Source: Cyrtodaria siliqua (Eukaryota > Mollusca > Bivalvia > Adapedonta > Hiatellidae). Taken from it: a stretch of 64,000 nucleotides of DNA. Shown one piece after another: positions 24,530 to 37,294 of this stretch. Below the pieces are notes generated by a model. The model was not told where the DNA came from. It worked only from the letters and a program-made list of their open reading frames with translations, and made no database searches. The position numbers and the translations under genes are program-made. The stretch covers positions 267,699-331,698 of the forward strand of contig JAWPHD010001341.1 of NCBI GenBank assembly GCA_037043455.1, read 5' to 3'. How positions within the stretch are numbered: position 1 is the first letter of the stretch; each line of letters begins with the position of its first letter.

Positions 24530-25744
24530 CATATGTAAATATGCTTTACGGTAACCCTCTGAATAAAGTGCCACACGCTTGCTGTTTCTATGGTAGCCAA
24601 CTCAACATGTAGAAAGGAATGCATTATGTAATAACATTTCTGACAGTAGTCAGTGCAGTCAATTTTGAAAAGTGTGGGATATGCAGGTGTCAATGTCATG
24701 GAATAGATAGTTGGTGTCATACGTGTACACATGCATTGTTTTGGCTCGCGCAAGCCTGAGGTATTTTAGGGAAGTTTGCATACTGCGTCTTCAACTGCAG
24801 GAGTAGCATGTATTTCGCGAAAAATCGGGAGGCTTTTCATTGAAAGTAATGTGTTACTGGAACAGCCTGACGTCATAGCAATCCATTTCCGTTTTGATTC
24901 GGCCATTCCTCCATTTTGTTTTCTTCTATGCAGCAAGAGCGCTCCAGTGAGAGCGGAACAATTTATCGTAAGTAGAATATGTGCAAGTTTAAACTCTCCA
25001 CTGTCATACGTGTCAATAAAGTTAGCACACATTTTTAGTTTATGAATGTTTTGTGTTGTCAAGGATTGATCTACATGAAATTAGTCTTGATCATGTTCGA
25101 CGCCTGATAATTTTGTAAACAAGCAAGCGTCGCAGATGATCTAGACTACGTTTTTGTTATTCATTCTGCGTGTTTAAAAATTCGAGTGAACAATTGGAAG
25201 GTTGTGTGTGCATAAACATTCCCTGACGTTTCTAGTCGTCGTTTGCATATTTGGTAATTTGTAGTATCTAAACTAAAAGAAGAACAAAATACCTAGACGG
25301 AGACGTGAGAATCATGGCTGTTGTGGTAGTCCGTGTCATTCAGACCCTGTGTATACCGAATGTGTCTAGGATATTTGTGTATGACTCATGTTTCAGGAGA
25401 CCTCCAGACATATTTTTTTTGAATGTTTATCTTTCGAAACATCTCGTGCTCTTTTGTTTCCATATAATTTTGGAAACTTAACCCTGCGGTCGCCAAGTGT
25501 TAAGCATACTTGACTCGAGTCCCAGAAATCACGTGTATGATTTCCAGTGGGGTCACATCCCGGATTTTTCAAACAAACTCCCGCAGTATCTTACTTGGGC
25601 ATGGTACTGTGAATATAGGTCATCCTTCGGAGGGATGTAAAGTAGTCTTTCCAGTGTACAGGGAGAACTATACCCTGTGCAATATCTCTCTGAACTTCTA
25701 TGTTAAGCAGTGATACAAAACCAGGGCCCTATATGAATTATATA

Positions 25745-25907
25745 GAGATTATTTAACTGCTGGGATCGATTATAGGGAAATCTTTCACAAGAGGTAGGCG
25801 TGTAGTTTTTTTCATGAACGGGCGCATGCGTGTGAGTAAAAAAAACAAAGCATGTCTACCATGCAGTAAAGGATTACCCATAGTCGATCCCAGCAGTTAA
25901 ATAATCT
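25745..25907. mobile_element. MITE with about 40-bp TIRs inside duplicated copy 1
   Basis: AGATTATTTAACTGCTGGGA at the left is mirrored by its complement ending at 25907. The arms extend through the ATCGATTATAGGGAAATC..T region. The centre near 25823 has the palindrome GCGCATGCG. The same element sits at the corresponding place in copy 2. Confidence 0.75.
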
Positions 25908-26770
25908 ATATATTACATTTTAAATTACGTTTTTGCAAACAAATATTCGCTTTATTGAACGTTATTGGCGGATGATGTTGACGTCGGCAACACTTTATTG
26001 ACGTCACGACTCAACGTCGCAACGTTAATTATTATTGTGTTCTGAGTTAGTTATTAATATTTAGCGATAATGAATATTCTTGCACTGAGTTCAAACACCT
26101 GGGCCTCTTTTAGCCATGTTGACATACAGAGAAAGTTGAGTGCTTCGGTGATGCCGAATAATTAAAAATAGACTAGACTGTCACTGAATACAACAATTTT
26201 GTTCCTGAAGGATTTACTTTCGAATGAAAAAAAATAAACTTGATAACCAGTCACATTTAGCCAATCTCAATGGCTCGCTTATTTCAGAATTGACTGGAAA
26301 CGGCGATGCATTCCATTTGATATTGGCCGTCTTCACGGTAATGGATAAAATATGATATGCTGACAAAAACGGTTATTTAAAATAAATACATTTTTGTGTA
26401 ATTAATTTGTTGAAAATAATTGGTACGCACCTATAAAGTAATTTAATTGTGTATTTAGCCTACCGGTAATTTAGGGAGTTTTAACTGGGAATTTACGCAA
26501 ATACGTTGCTTATCTGTAGCTGTTCTGTGACGTTTTATGTCATAGAACTATACCAAGCCTAGTTGCATTGCCATTGTTGTGTACTGGTTAATGAGTTCTT
26601 TAAAGTTTTAATACACACACTTTGTCACATTTCTGTTCTTGATACAATGGCAGGGATGATTAGTGCCATGTGTAGTTGTGCATGTGATTGTTGTGTTCCA
26701 GTTGAATGACTTTTGGCGGTGTTATGCCCCATTAAAGGACACAATATCATGCTTCCCATACCGGGAAAAC

Positions 26771-27067
26771 TTTGTAAAAACTGTATTTAATTTAATGTAA
26801 TTTTAATTCTTAAAAATTGTAAAGACTGATATTTAAACAAGGACAGAATGAATGCATGCATATATAATGAGAAAATACAAAAATGCAGACTCTTTTCACC
26901 ATTTACTATTTTCATTAAATGCATTTCAATATGCTAACATGCAGAGAAATAAAATAAATAGCAATATATTTAGAAAATGTAAGGCTAAACTGAGGCATAT
27001 ACAAGTTCAACTAACACGAGTTCCAAAGAATCTAGAAAGACCGTGCTGCAAATTCAGAAATAATACA
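26771..27067. other. Copy-1-specific block replacing unrelated sequence in copy 2
   Basis: Between CCCATACCGGGAAA and ATACACCA.TATTTTGAG the two duplicated copies share no obvious sequence. This one is AT-rich and holds most of the frame 26852-27115. The counterpart is 50827-51270. Confidence 0.6.
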
Positions 27068-27225
27068 TACACCATTATTTTGAGTAATCGCACCTTTTGT
27101 ATTGTTTCATGTTGATTGAACAATCAACCATAAAATGAACCCAATTCAGAAACAGCCGATTAAACACCGGTTCACACTTTCCATTGTTCCAGTTTACGCT
27201 ACCATGTGTACAACTAATTAGTAGA

Positions 27226-27524
27226 CACTTAAAGGTCCACATGGCAATCTTGCAGTAATTGAAATGGGTGTCACAATTTATATATCCAGTATCATTTTTA
27301 CTTTTACCCTGGTTACATTTAAATAAATCAAATTTTAAGTATTCACTATTTCGTCTTATTATACTATAAGTTTTTTAATATAATACTGGTGCAATAAGAT
27401 ATAAAATAATAATATGCAAAAACAAATGGCTTAATACAATTCTTATAATTAACATTAATGATAAAAACTAACGGGGCGCTGCTAGTTTTTGAAAACTCAA
27501 GATTGCCATGTGCTCCTTTAACAC
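27226..27524. mobile_element. piggyBac-like MITE (TTAA-flanked) in copy 1
   Basis: Arms AAGGTCCACATGGCAATCTT and complement are bordered by TTAA on both sides (CACTTAAAGG and CCTTTAACAC). The copy-2 version (51431-51746) has the better preserved TIR AGGGACACATGGCAATCTTG. The TTAA flanks and terminal GGG/CCC fit piggyBac-type mobilisation. No ORF is encoded by the element. Confidence 0.65.
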
Positions 27525-28744
27525 TTATCAGTGATTGTAAAGTTCAAAAACACAGACGGGCTGAGTATCTCTTGCTAATTTTCAAATTTTCTGTTTTGAT
27601 CAGCCATTTTGGCCGCTAGAGGGCGCCACATTATTTTATGTTTTACCCGGCTCGATCACGCAGTTAAAATCTGTGAATAATGTCACAACTTTATATGACA
27701 GATAATGTTGAGCGCGGGGACACAAACCAGTTGATTGACAGCAAGAGGCGTAACAGTGGGCGGAGTCTTATCGCACCGACAATTTGGTTTTCAATAAACG
27801 CTGGTTTTCACTAAACGCTGACATAATTAGTTTATCGATCTAAATTGATTGTCACTAATTAGCTAAAACACTCAGCTATAGTGGCTTATAAACAGTGAAA
27901 GACTTAGTGAATTAGAATTCAGGATTTTCCGAGATCTTTTAGACAAAATCGGTCGGAAATTTGGATTCGCCAGACCGCCGATGTCTGGAGAATTTGGTGT
28001 GTATTTCTTACGGTTTTCATTCGCCAGTTCAGGTTACGCCTATGGCGATTTGGCGAATGACCTAGTAAGCCCATTAAAAATAACCAATGGTATTCGTGAA
28101 CAGTCGTAAAGATGTGTTAATGTTCTGATCAATGAAATATGAACCCCAAATTGTACTTTTGTTTTCGATCGCTGTCGTACAAATTCGTTACCTCACCGGT
28201 TGACTCATAAAATATGTTGGCGATTTTAGCCGAGTATTTTCAAATAAAACTCGCAATGTTCCGTCGTATATGCAAGCGTCTAATCATTTGAATCGATAAA
28301 GCATGTCGTCTGAGAACAAGTTAAATGTCAACACTAAATTTCCTTCATAGGAGGGAGAACAACCTAAAAAACAGCGGGTTAAAGTCAATACTTGTCAAAA
28401 ACAATAAACTAACATCTTGTGTGGTGTCACATATTAGTACTGCGAACAATTTAACGTTTTTGCAACAACGGTGTCGGACAAACACTGGTATTTATAAATT
28501 GTCCTTGAAAACAGTGGAAAAACCTGGAAAAGACCTTGAATTTTGTTCTCAAAAACTGTGGGAACCCTGTAATACACTTACTTTGTACAGACTAGTTCTC
28601 CTGCTACCCTGGCTGGCATTCAACAACTAGTGACCTATATCATTGCCATGTGCCGGTTGAATGAATGTTGAAAATGTGTTACGGTCCCCTGCACATTTAG
28701 CCAGTAGAACATCCACAGACACTTTCACCTCTTGTCTGCACCGT

Positions 28745-29160
28745 ATTTTCAATACTATAACACTTAGAGATACCAGACTTGGTATGTGGATACATCTTGG
28801 GATAGCTGTGTGTCGCATATCAAAATAAGGCCACTGTGACCTTGACCTGTGACCTCTGTCATAGAAAATGCTTGTCCAGACCGTATTTTTAATACTATAA
28901 CACTAAGTCTTAGAGATAGCAAACTTGGTATTTAGATACATCTTGGGATGGTGATGTGTCGCGTACCAGAATAAGGTAATTGTGACCTTGACCTGTGACC
29001 TCTGTCATAGAAAATGCTTGTCCGGACCATATTTTCAATACAATAACACTTAGAAATACCAAACTTGGTATGTTGATACATCTTGGGATAGCGGTAGGTC
29101 GCATACCAAAATAAGGTCACTATGACCTCTGTCATACCCCAAACATTGTGAGAAGCATCA
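28745..29160. repeat. Tandem repeat, about 143-bp units
   Basis: Three units start near 28749, 28885 and 29030 (TATTTTCAATACTATAACAC..AGAAATACCAAACTTGGTAT...GTGACCTTGACCTGTGACCTC). The copy-2 segment has only two units, at about 52940 and 53090, so the unit number changed after duplication. Confidence 0.75.
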
Positions 29161-29237
29161 GTATGAAGTGGAACTGCGCATATACATGAAGTCATGGGTT
29201 ATGCGTTTGCAAGGGTATTAATAACTCTGTGATAGTT

Positions 29238-30416
29238 ATGGCTCCCCCACACAAAGTGTGGAGGGGAGCCATATTGATTTTGTGCTGTCTGTCTGTGTCA
29301 CAAACGATGTCCGATCAATAACTAGAGAATGGTTGGACCTATTGTCCTCAAATTTATAAGGATGGTTGATCATGACTATTAGATGACCCCTATTGATTTT
29401 GGGGTCACTAGGTCAAAGGTCAAGGTCGCGGTGACATTGACTATCAAAAAGATTCCGATCAATAACTAGAGAATGGTTTGACCTAGGGTCTTCAGACTTG
29501 AAAGGATGGTTGGTCATGACCAGTACATGACCCCTATTGATTTTGGGGTCACTTAGTCAAAGGTCAAGGTCGCGGTGACATTGACTCAAAACTATATCCG
29601 ATCAATAACTACACAATGGTTGGACCTAGGGTCCTCAAACTTGGAAGGATGGTTGGTCATGACCAGTAGATGACCCCTATTGATTTTGGGGTCACTAGGT
29701 TTAAGGTCAAGGTCGCAGTGACATTGACTATCAAAACGATATCCGATCAATAACTACACAATGGTTAGACCTAGGGTCCTCAAACTTGGAAGGATGATTG
29801 GTCATGACCAGTAGATGACCCCTATTGATTTTGAATTCGCTAGGTAAAGGTCAACATTGTGTGACATTGACTATCAAATCGATGTTCACTAGGTCAAAGG
29901 TCAAGATCGCGGTGACATTGACTATCAAACGATGTCTGATCAATAACTAGAGAATGGTTGGACCTAGGGTTCTCAAACTTGTAAGGATGTTTGGTCATGA
30001 CCAGCAGATGACCCCTTTTGATTTTGGGGTCACTAGGTTATAGGTCAAGCTAGCGACGACATTGACTATCAAAGCGATGTCCGATCAATAACTAGAGAAT
30101 GGTTGGACCTAGGGTCCTCAAACTTGCAAGGATGGTTGGTCATGACCAGAACATGACCCCTATTGATATCAAAACGATCCCCGATCAATAACAAAACAAT
30201 GTCCAATCAATAACTAGAGAATAGTTGGACCTAGGGTCCTCAAACTTGGAAGGATGGTTGACCAATAAATATTACTGATACAGGTTGTAGATACAGTCAC
30301 AGGGATATTGAATATCAAAACGATCTCAGATCAATGAGAACGGTTGGACCTAGAGTCGTCAATTATGTCTGTTCGGGCGAGTGGGGAGCCATACGTTTTT
30401 GTCCAATAACAATTTC
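29238..30416. mobile_element. 1.18-kb insertion of tandemly repeated element
   Basis: Copy 2 of the duplicated segment shows the empty site; here TAGTT is found on both sides (29233-29237 and 30417-30421). Near the ends lie inverted ATGGCTCCCC (29238) and GGGGAGCCAT (30384). The body is an array of about 145-bp units (starts near 29311, 29455, 29598, 29743, 29936, 30081), each with CCGATCAATAACTA, ATGGTTGGACCTAGGG and GACCCCTATTGATTTTGGGG. No ORF of note. It resembles a repeat class common in bivalves. Confidence 0.75.
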
Positions 30417-30919
30417 TAGTTTTAGTTTGACATTCTTTTGATCTACATCTTTATTAATTTCACTTAGTTTTGTACACTCTTTTTGTGATGTCTGGGCGAT
30501 CTCTGTAGTGTAAGGAAACACACTTTTCTTTCGAGAATAGAGATTCAAGTTCAAGTCTTGGCAGGGACCTGACACACTGAGTTGTACATACAATTGTTTT
30601 TTTCCACATCAGTAATGTTGTTTTTGTATATTAAACATATTTTTCAACAAAATACCTATTCTCATTTGTCCCTTTCCGCCAAATCTACAACATCTCATGC
30701 ACCCCACTTAAAGGGATGCACAGCAATCTTCATTTCAGATTTTGTAGTGTCCCTTCACTTCTTCAGTTCCCTACCAATTAATCAATCATGACCGTTATAT
30801 TTTGGTAGTTACTAGTAATACTCATCCTTACAGCAGGTTGTCACACGGTTATTCTTCCGTAAATCACCCCAGCAACGACTAAGCCAGTGCCCTTCAATTA
30901 ATAGATTATTGCTCCCCAC

Positions 30920-31395
30920 AACAAAGTGTGGTCGGAGCACCATGTTCATTTTGACCCCTATTGATTTTGGTGTCACCAGGTCAAAGGTTACATCCGGGCT
31001 AACATTGACTATCCAAACGGTGTCCGATCAATAACTACAGAATGGTTGGCAGAAGGGTACCCAAACTTAGAGGGATGGTTGCTCATGACCAGTCGATGGC
31101 CCTTATTGATTTTGGGGTCACTAGGTCAAAGGTCAAGGTCGTGTTGACATTAACTATCGAAACGATGTCCGATCAATAACTACAGAATGGTTGGACCTAG
31201 GGCCCCCAAACTCGGAAGAACGCTTTACCATTACAACTAGATGACACCTATTCATTTTGGGGTCACTACATCAAAGTTCAAGGTCGCGGTCACATTCGCT
31301 ATCTAAAGATGTCCGATCAATAACTACACAACGGTTGGTCCTACGGTCCTCAACCTTGAAAGGATGGTTGGTCATGACCAGTAGATAACCTGTTC
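30920..31395. repeat. Further array of the 145-bp unit family
   Basis: Diverged units with the same GTCCGATCAATAACTAC, GGTTGG.C and GGTCACTAGGTCAAAGGTCA words as 29238-30416, starting again at a CTCCCCACAACAAAGTGTGG end (30911). Confidence 0.7.
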
Positions 31396-32515
31396 TTAGC
31401 TCCACTGATCAGAGATTTTCATGAAACTTCACACGAATGTTGCTCTTCATGTCTTAATTGATTCTAGCAAAATTTCAGGTCGGCCGGAAATACAAGATGG
31501 CCGCCATGGCTAAAAAAAGATTTTCAAAATACAAGTTTGTAGCGACTACTTCTTGAAAACTATAAGTGATATTCATATGGGACTTTTCCTAAAAATGATA
31601 CAGCATGACATGATGTTGGTCCTTGTCAAAAATCGTTCTAATTCGATGTTAAACATAGCTGTCAGTAGCCATCTTTGTTTACGTAGAGTTATATAATGAA
31701 AACTTGTAGCCACTACTCCTCTGAAACTACTTAACGGATTTCCATGAAACTGCTCTTCATGTCTAATTGATCCTAGCAAAATTTCAGATCGGCCAGATAT
31801 TCAAGATGGCCGCCACAGTCAAAAATGGATTTAAAAAACATAAGTTTGTAGCGACTACTTCTTGAAAACTATAAGTGATATTGATATGTGACTTTTTCTA
31901 AAATGATCAGCATGACATGATGGTTATTCGAGTCGAACATTATTTTGATTCGACGTTAAACATGGCTGCCAGTGGCCATCTTTATTTACATAGAGTTATA
32001 TCATGAAAACTTGTAGCGACTACTCCTCTGAAACTACTTGATGGATTTTCATGAAACTTCACATGAATGTTGCTCTTCATGTCTAAATGATCTTAGCAAA
32101 ATTTCAGGTCGGCCAGAAATTCAAGTTGGCCGCCATGGCTAAAAATAGATTGTTAAAAAATAAGTTTGTAGCGACTACTTCTTGAAAACTATAAAAGATA
32201 CTGATATGGGACTTTTTCTAAAATGATCAGCATGGCATGATGGTTATAGGAGTCGAACATCATTTTGATTCAATGTTAAACATGGCTGTCAGCGGCCATC
32301 TTTGTTTACATAGAATTATATAATGAAAACTTGTAGCGACTAGTCCTCTGAAACTACTTGACGGATTTCCATGAGACTTCACAGGAAAGCTGCTCTTGAT
32401 GTCTAATTGATCCAAGCAAAATTTCAGGTCGGCCGGAATTTCAAGATGGCCGCTACGGCTAAAAATAGATTTTCAAAAAGCAAGTTTGTATCGACTACTT
32501 CCTGAAATCAAAATC
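31395..32515. repeat. Tandem array, about 315-bp units
   Basis: TGCTCTTCATGTCTAATTGA recurs at 31441, 31751, 32071 and 32391, with AGATGGCCGCCATGGCTAAA and TTTGTAGCGACTACTTCTTG at fixed offsets in each unit. About 3.5 units are present. The array is embedded between two blocks of the 145-bp family (to the right, 32550-32760), so this is probably a composite repeat. Confidence 0.8.
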
Positions 32516-32765
32516 AATTAGTAGAGTTTCAAGGTCATTGACCTCTTGTTATTTTCCGGTCACTAGATCGGAGGTCAAGGTTGCGGTGCCCTTCACTATC
32601 AATACGATGTCCTATCAACAACTACAAACTTGATGGATCTAGGTCCTCCAACTTGCAAAGGATGAATGGTTGCTCATGACCAGTACATGACCCTTATCCT
32701 TATTCATTTAAAGGTCAAGGTGCCGGTGACCTTCACTATCAAAACGATCCCGGATCCAGAACATC
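32516..32765. repeat. 145-bp family, right-hand block
   Basis: GGTCACTAGATCGGAGGTCA and ACTATCAA.ACGAT..CC.ATC words mark one or two diverged units closing the composite array. Confidence 0.6.
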
Positions 32766-33244
32766 TACATGCAGTCCGTACTTCCCATGGTATAATATAT
32801 GTGTTATACCTTTTCTTGTTTAAAAAGAAAGTTGCAGTTAACTAGAGAAAGGACACAACTGTGATGTTGTAGACGTTTTAATCACACTACACTTTGTAAC
32901 AAGAACTTCATAAATGTTGAAGTAGCTCTTTGAAAAATTGAGCTAGTTCAGTACTGTATTTAACGTAAATAGTTTGCAAAATGTTGCATCCTAAGTTTGC
33001 TCACATGATTGAGCCAAACGCGTACTCTGTGAATAATGAAACATTGAAGGAATACTATTTGCTGTATTATTTGTTGTTTTAGAATTTTTTCCAAAAGGAA
33101 AGGTCTGACGTAGCCATGTACCATTCGATTAAAAGCAGCATATTGTACATACAATATATAGCGGAAATTCCCGTGTTGCGTTTTCATATCACTTGAGTGT
33201 ATTTAAGCCGGGACCACGTAATGATTCGCTCTACATCTGAACTA

Positions 33245-33480
33245 CTGAAACTGATATGCTGCCATAAAAAAAGGTAAGATAATGGACCTTTGGAAACGGC
33301 CGAGCACGACACATACGAAATATTGGAGTCTCGGTTTGATTGAGACTGTTCATGAGTGGTAGTGAAATATGCTAGCTACCGCTCACGCCCTCTAGCCCCG
33401 GGTTGAGCAGAACTCAATATTCATAAAATCAATAGTACACAATTTTAACCATCCCAAAGATAAAATCTAAATCATTATAT
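33245..33480 (-). repeat. Dispersed family B copy
   Basis: The inverse of 18700-18975: GGTTTGATTGAGACTGTTCA, CGCTCACGCCCTCTAGCCCC and GAGCAGAACTCAATATTC, ending at ACCATCCCAAAGAT. About as well preserved as the 18.7-kb copy. Confidence 0.7.
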
Positions 33481-34035
33481 ATTTATACCTATATTTGAAT
33501 ATAGCCTGAGTCAAATAAATTTTAATTGAGATTTGCCATGTCAGTTTTGGGAAAGTTCATTTAATGAAAACGTAAGCAGGAGCGTAGGCCTTTGACAAGT
33601 TTCCAAAAAGAGATAGAGATGGATACCGCGTTTATTATTTCCGTTTACTTGAAACGTAATGACGTTTTAAGTGTCTTGTTGTCAAGATGCTAATTACCAG
33701 GAACATCAAAATAAATTTACCGTACTGAAACTGGCGTCCTTATAAGATACCGGACTTTTGTGCTTGTCAAAGACCGATGTATTATTTTGAAATCCTATAA
33801 CAATTTCCAACTTAAAAAAATCGTGTTAGATTTTGATTTCCACTAGACAAAAGTAGGCGAAAAAAGGACATGAGCTTGGACATCGAATTTCTCTTGTGAT
33901 ATTCAAATTGAGGAATGAACATGGGTAATTAATTGTACTTATTTGCATAGTAAATGTTGAGGTATCTTCTAGATGACAACGAAACGTGTTTGATACTACA
34001 ATACTAAAGACGAAGAATACGTAGTATAGAATATA
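33481..34035. other. No recognised gene
   Basis: AT-rich sequence without long frames or repeats that I could identify. Confidence 0.45.
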
Positions 34036-34039
34036 ACTT

Positions 34040-34180
34040 AAGCCGGTGCTAGGAGGCGTGAGAGGTGTTGCATCTTATAATTACCACTCATGAACAGACA
34101 CAATTAAACCGAGTCTGCTACTATTCTCTCTTGTTTGTGTGTGCTGCTTCCAAGGGATCAACTTTTCAGTATTTATTATT
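34040..34180 (+). repeat. Dispersed family B, partial copy
   Basis: AAGCCGGTGCTAGGAGGCGTGAG...CTCATGAACAGACACAATTAAA...GCTTCCAAGGGATCAACTTTTCAG; most similar to 10013-10165. Confidence 0.65.
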
Positions 34181-34939
34181 ACTAAAACGTTAAAAGTTAA
34201 AGGTCAGATTTTACCCTTTCCAACCAATGATATTCCTCATTTTCTTGCAGCATGTAACAAAGCCTCATCTCGCATGTATAGTTTACAGCGGCCAATAGAC
34301 TGATACATTCACGTTTATTTTTCTAAAGCACGTTCATACATTTACGTTTATGCTCTAACGCACGTAAATATAATATACACAATAACACTTTACAGATGTC
34401 AAGAATAGGAATTGATTATTCGTTATCTTTCTTTATATTTATTCCTTTGATTCTCTGCACGTTGATTCATAGCAATGCCTAAACATATATAGCGATCTTA
34501 CTTGTCGGCGAGCTTACTCTTGACGGTAATCTCAGTAAATTAGATGTTAAAAGATATAGCACTATTATGCAGTTTTAGACAGACGTTCCTTCTGTACTTA
34601 ATTACCCAAATCAATAAACATAAGTATTTTTACTGAAATACAATATTTAAATTACATACATCTGACGCAAACATCTTGACTCACTGGATCAGTCTTCTTG
34701 CAGTGACATATTCAATCAACTCAAATTGCCGATACAACTATAATAGCTGGAGGTAAATAACTCACATTGACAGTTACTGTAGTGCTATAGTCGTTTTAAT
34801 TGCATAATTGCATATTGATGGTGCTAAAGGCTGAAGAATAAGCCTTATTACTTAAACTTGAAAACTTAAATTTATATAACTTTATATAATATCATTTGCG
34901 AGAATGACTTTACAGACTTTTCTATATGTATGCATTTAC

Positions 34940-35000
34940 AGCGGTTAGAGTTGGCTAATTGGGTCACCCTCTATAAATACAGACATTCATTCATTCATCT
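34940..35000 (+). mobile_element. LINE 3' terminus remnant
   Basis: TTGGCTAATTGGGTCACCCTCTATAAATA followed by (CATT)n at 34983-34998 looks like the extreme 3' end of a non-LTR element. Nothing of its ORF is visible upstream. Confidence 0.4.
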
Positions 35001-35655
35001 TTTTTAAATAAAACTTTATTAGATACGGGACATATGCCTTAGGGCGGTGACGAAGAGTAGGCCGCTGATGGTTTATAACTGTACTATTATCCTATCCAAT
35101 GGAACAGGATAGATAAATCTAAATGCTTTAATGGTTTCAGAAGTATATTAATTATTTTCCTTAGTATGTCAATTTGGACACGCTTTCAACCAATTTAATG
35201 AGGCACTGCTTTTAACAAAACCAAAACCGTTGACATTGATTTAATTTAATGAATCTAACCCACCAAATAACGGCAAAATTACACTAATAAACATATATAA
35301 AAGCTCCATCAAGGTGTTCAGGTTATATAATAATGTATATGAGCTGATTAAAATTGTAGTTTTTTCACAGGTTCGTAAAATAATTCGATCGAATAGGTGT
35401 AAAATGCAATATAAGTTGGTAACTCTTAATTCGATTCTCTAGTTTTGGAGTTTATCCTGGCTGGTTAAAGCCTTTTATATTGTGTCCATAGAGTTATATA
35501 TTACCTAGTCATCAGTAGGTTTATAAACGGTGTACATAATTATGTTGTAAAATTGGCTACTGTTGGCGAGATAGCTACGTTAAGCATGCGCTTTGCTATT
35601 GCCGCTGATTATTATAGCAACAGCCCAGTTCAATAAAAATGTCCGAAAATTACGT
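35001..35655. other. No recognised gene
   Basis: AT-rich, no interpretable frames. Confidence 0.45.
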
Positions 35656-35659
35656 CAAC

Positions 35660-35945
35660 ATAGAAAAAGGTTGAAAGGAGAAAACTTGAAATCGTCGAAC
35701 ACGATAAATAATAAAAATATTGCATTCTCGGTTTGATTGAGACTGTTCTTGAACGGTAGTGAAAAGTGCTTGCTACCGTTCACGCCCTCTAGCCCCGTGT
35801 TGAGCAGAACTCAATATTTATAAAGTCAATAGTGCAGAAAGTCCAGCAATCCCGAAGATGGTAGGCATATGACCTTCAATGAGGTATTTTCACACAAGTC
35901 CAGGGCCAGCGGCGTATGGTCCCAGTTTCTAATAAAACGCTTTGC
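35660..35945 (-). repeat. Dispersed family B, long copy
   Basis: Contains the full set of family B words in inverse order, including GGCGTATGGTCCCAGT at its end (35911-35926). The minus ORF 35826-36044 is a by-product. Confidence 0.7.
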
Positions 35946-37289
35946 CCTAAACATGCTAAACGAGAAAACAATGGACGAAATAAACAAAATGGAATTTAGT
36001 TGGAAGCAGAGGTTATGACGCTGTGTATCACAGGTTATAGTCAAAATACTAAATTAAAAAATAGGCAACATAACCTAAGGGTGATAAAACAATAACCAGA
36101 ATATTTAAAGGCGAGCTTCTTCAAAGTGTGTGGTAGGAAACGCTTTATGTGCTTCCTGAAATATGGAAACGAGAACTGTTCATATATGGTTTAACGGAAT
36201 AAAATTCTGTTATCGAACTGTGGTATAGGATACTGTGTTCCCTGAGTGAGAATAGACATTTGCCGTTTCATGAATGACATTTGCTATCATGTTGAAACTT
36301 CTATTATTATTACCTCTGGTCTTAGAATATGGATTCAACATGAATCCTGGACATTCACAAGATGGTATACTCGCTTTTTGACGACATAAATGTACTTTCT
36401 AATAATCATCATTCTTCCTAGAATAAACATATGTAAGTAATCGTTATTATTAATGCCACCACATTCCTTAATGAACACATTTACGTACACGTTATTCTCT
36501 TAATTGAACGTCATTTGGATTTTTAGTCCAGGCATAAATCCTATAATAATAATGTATCATATATTACGTAAAAATAATCGTAACGATTTGCCCTTGTTAT
36601 CATCCGTCTTTCGTCTTATACTTATGTTGCCTATTAATGCTGCATTGTTTGTAAGAAGATATAGCCTGACGGGTATTTCTTGGTCGGTATCAGTGTTTAT
36701 TTATACTCGCTCTTAGCACGGAGCCTTTTGGAGAGATTTTCAGTAGAAGATTAGTTGGTGCAGGATAGTCTCATTCCGTTCACAGGAGATTCAAGATTGC
36801 TGCAGCCGAGTTGGATGAAGAATTCCAGAGTTGAGAGTTGATGTGTTTTGTTTCCAAAGAATAATATGTTTAATTGAAGATTAACCAATCGGATGACAGT
36901 ATAATTGGGAAGTAGGTAAATCCGAGTTTCGTCTCAAGAAAGTAGGTCAATCTTGTTGTGATATTCCCGTTGTTTTGTTTTATTATTTCGAACACGCACA
37001 AATGGGCGAGTGTATGTCCAAAGTCTGTGTAGGCTCCAAATCCGCAGCGTTTGTATTCGTGATAAGCACAGTAGTCACCAGTAGTGGTAGCAAGTGGCGC
37101 TTGTTGGCCTTTGTTGCTTTCACGCCAAAAGTATATTAACAGATGCACCATTACAAAATTGAAAACATAAACATTTGTTCTCGCTAAACTTTATATTTCA
37201 ATAAGGTGCGTCACCGCAAATGCTGATTCCATCCCACAGGACGCATCGACAACGGCTTGTGGGTTGTAAATGGGCACTTCCTGATGGTT
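35946..37289. other. No recognised gene
   Basis: Short frames only (36504-36716 plus, 36870-37151 minus), neither with a family signature. Confidence 0.45.
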
Positions 37290-37294
37290 CGATG

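Larger units (their letters stand above)
24825..30628 (+). repeat. Large duplicated segment, copy 1
   Basis: This 5.8-kb segment is collinear with 48849-53503 in the same orientation. Identity looks high; a 170-bp stretch compared directly (from 25621) showed about seven differences. Homology starts at TCGGGAGGC and ends at TTTTTGTA in both. This copy has a 1.18-kb insertion and a different internal block at 26771-27067. Neither copy keeps the same ORFs open, so the content looks non-coding. Within it, CAAGAGCGCTCCAGTGAGAG (24931 on) lies between a TATGCAG and GTAAGTAG, exon-like in both copies. It could be a segmental duplication, a big repeat, or an assembly effect. Confidence 0.85.

Noticed and set aside
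24160..24753. 197-codon minus-strand ORF
   Set aside because: It runs across the end of a TIR element in CG-rich subterminal sequence, and other frames there are open too.
28325..28630. 101-codon ORF in duplicated copy 1
   Set aside because: Copy 2 has length changes in the same place that shift the frame.
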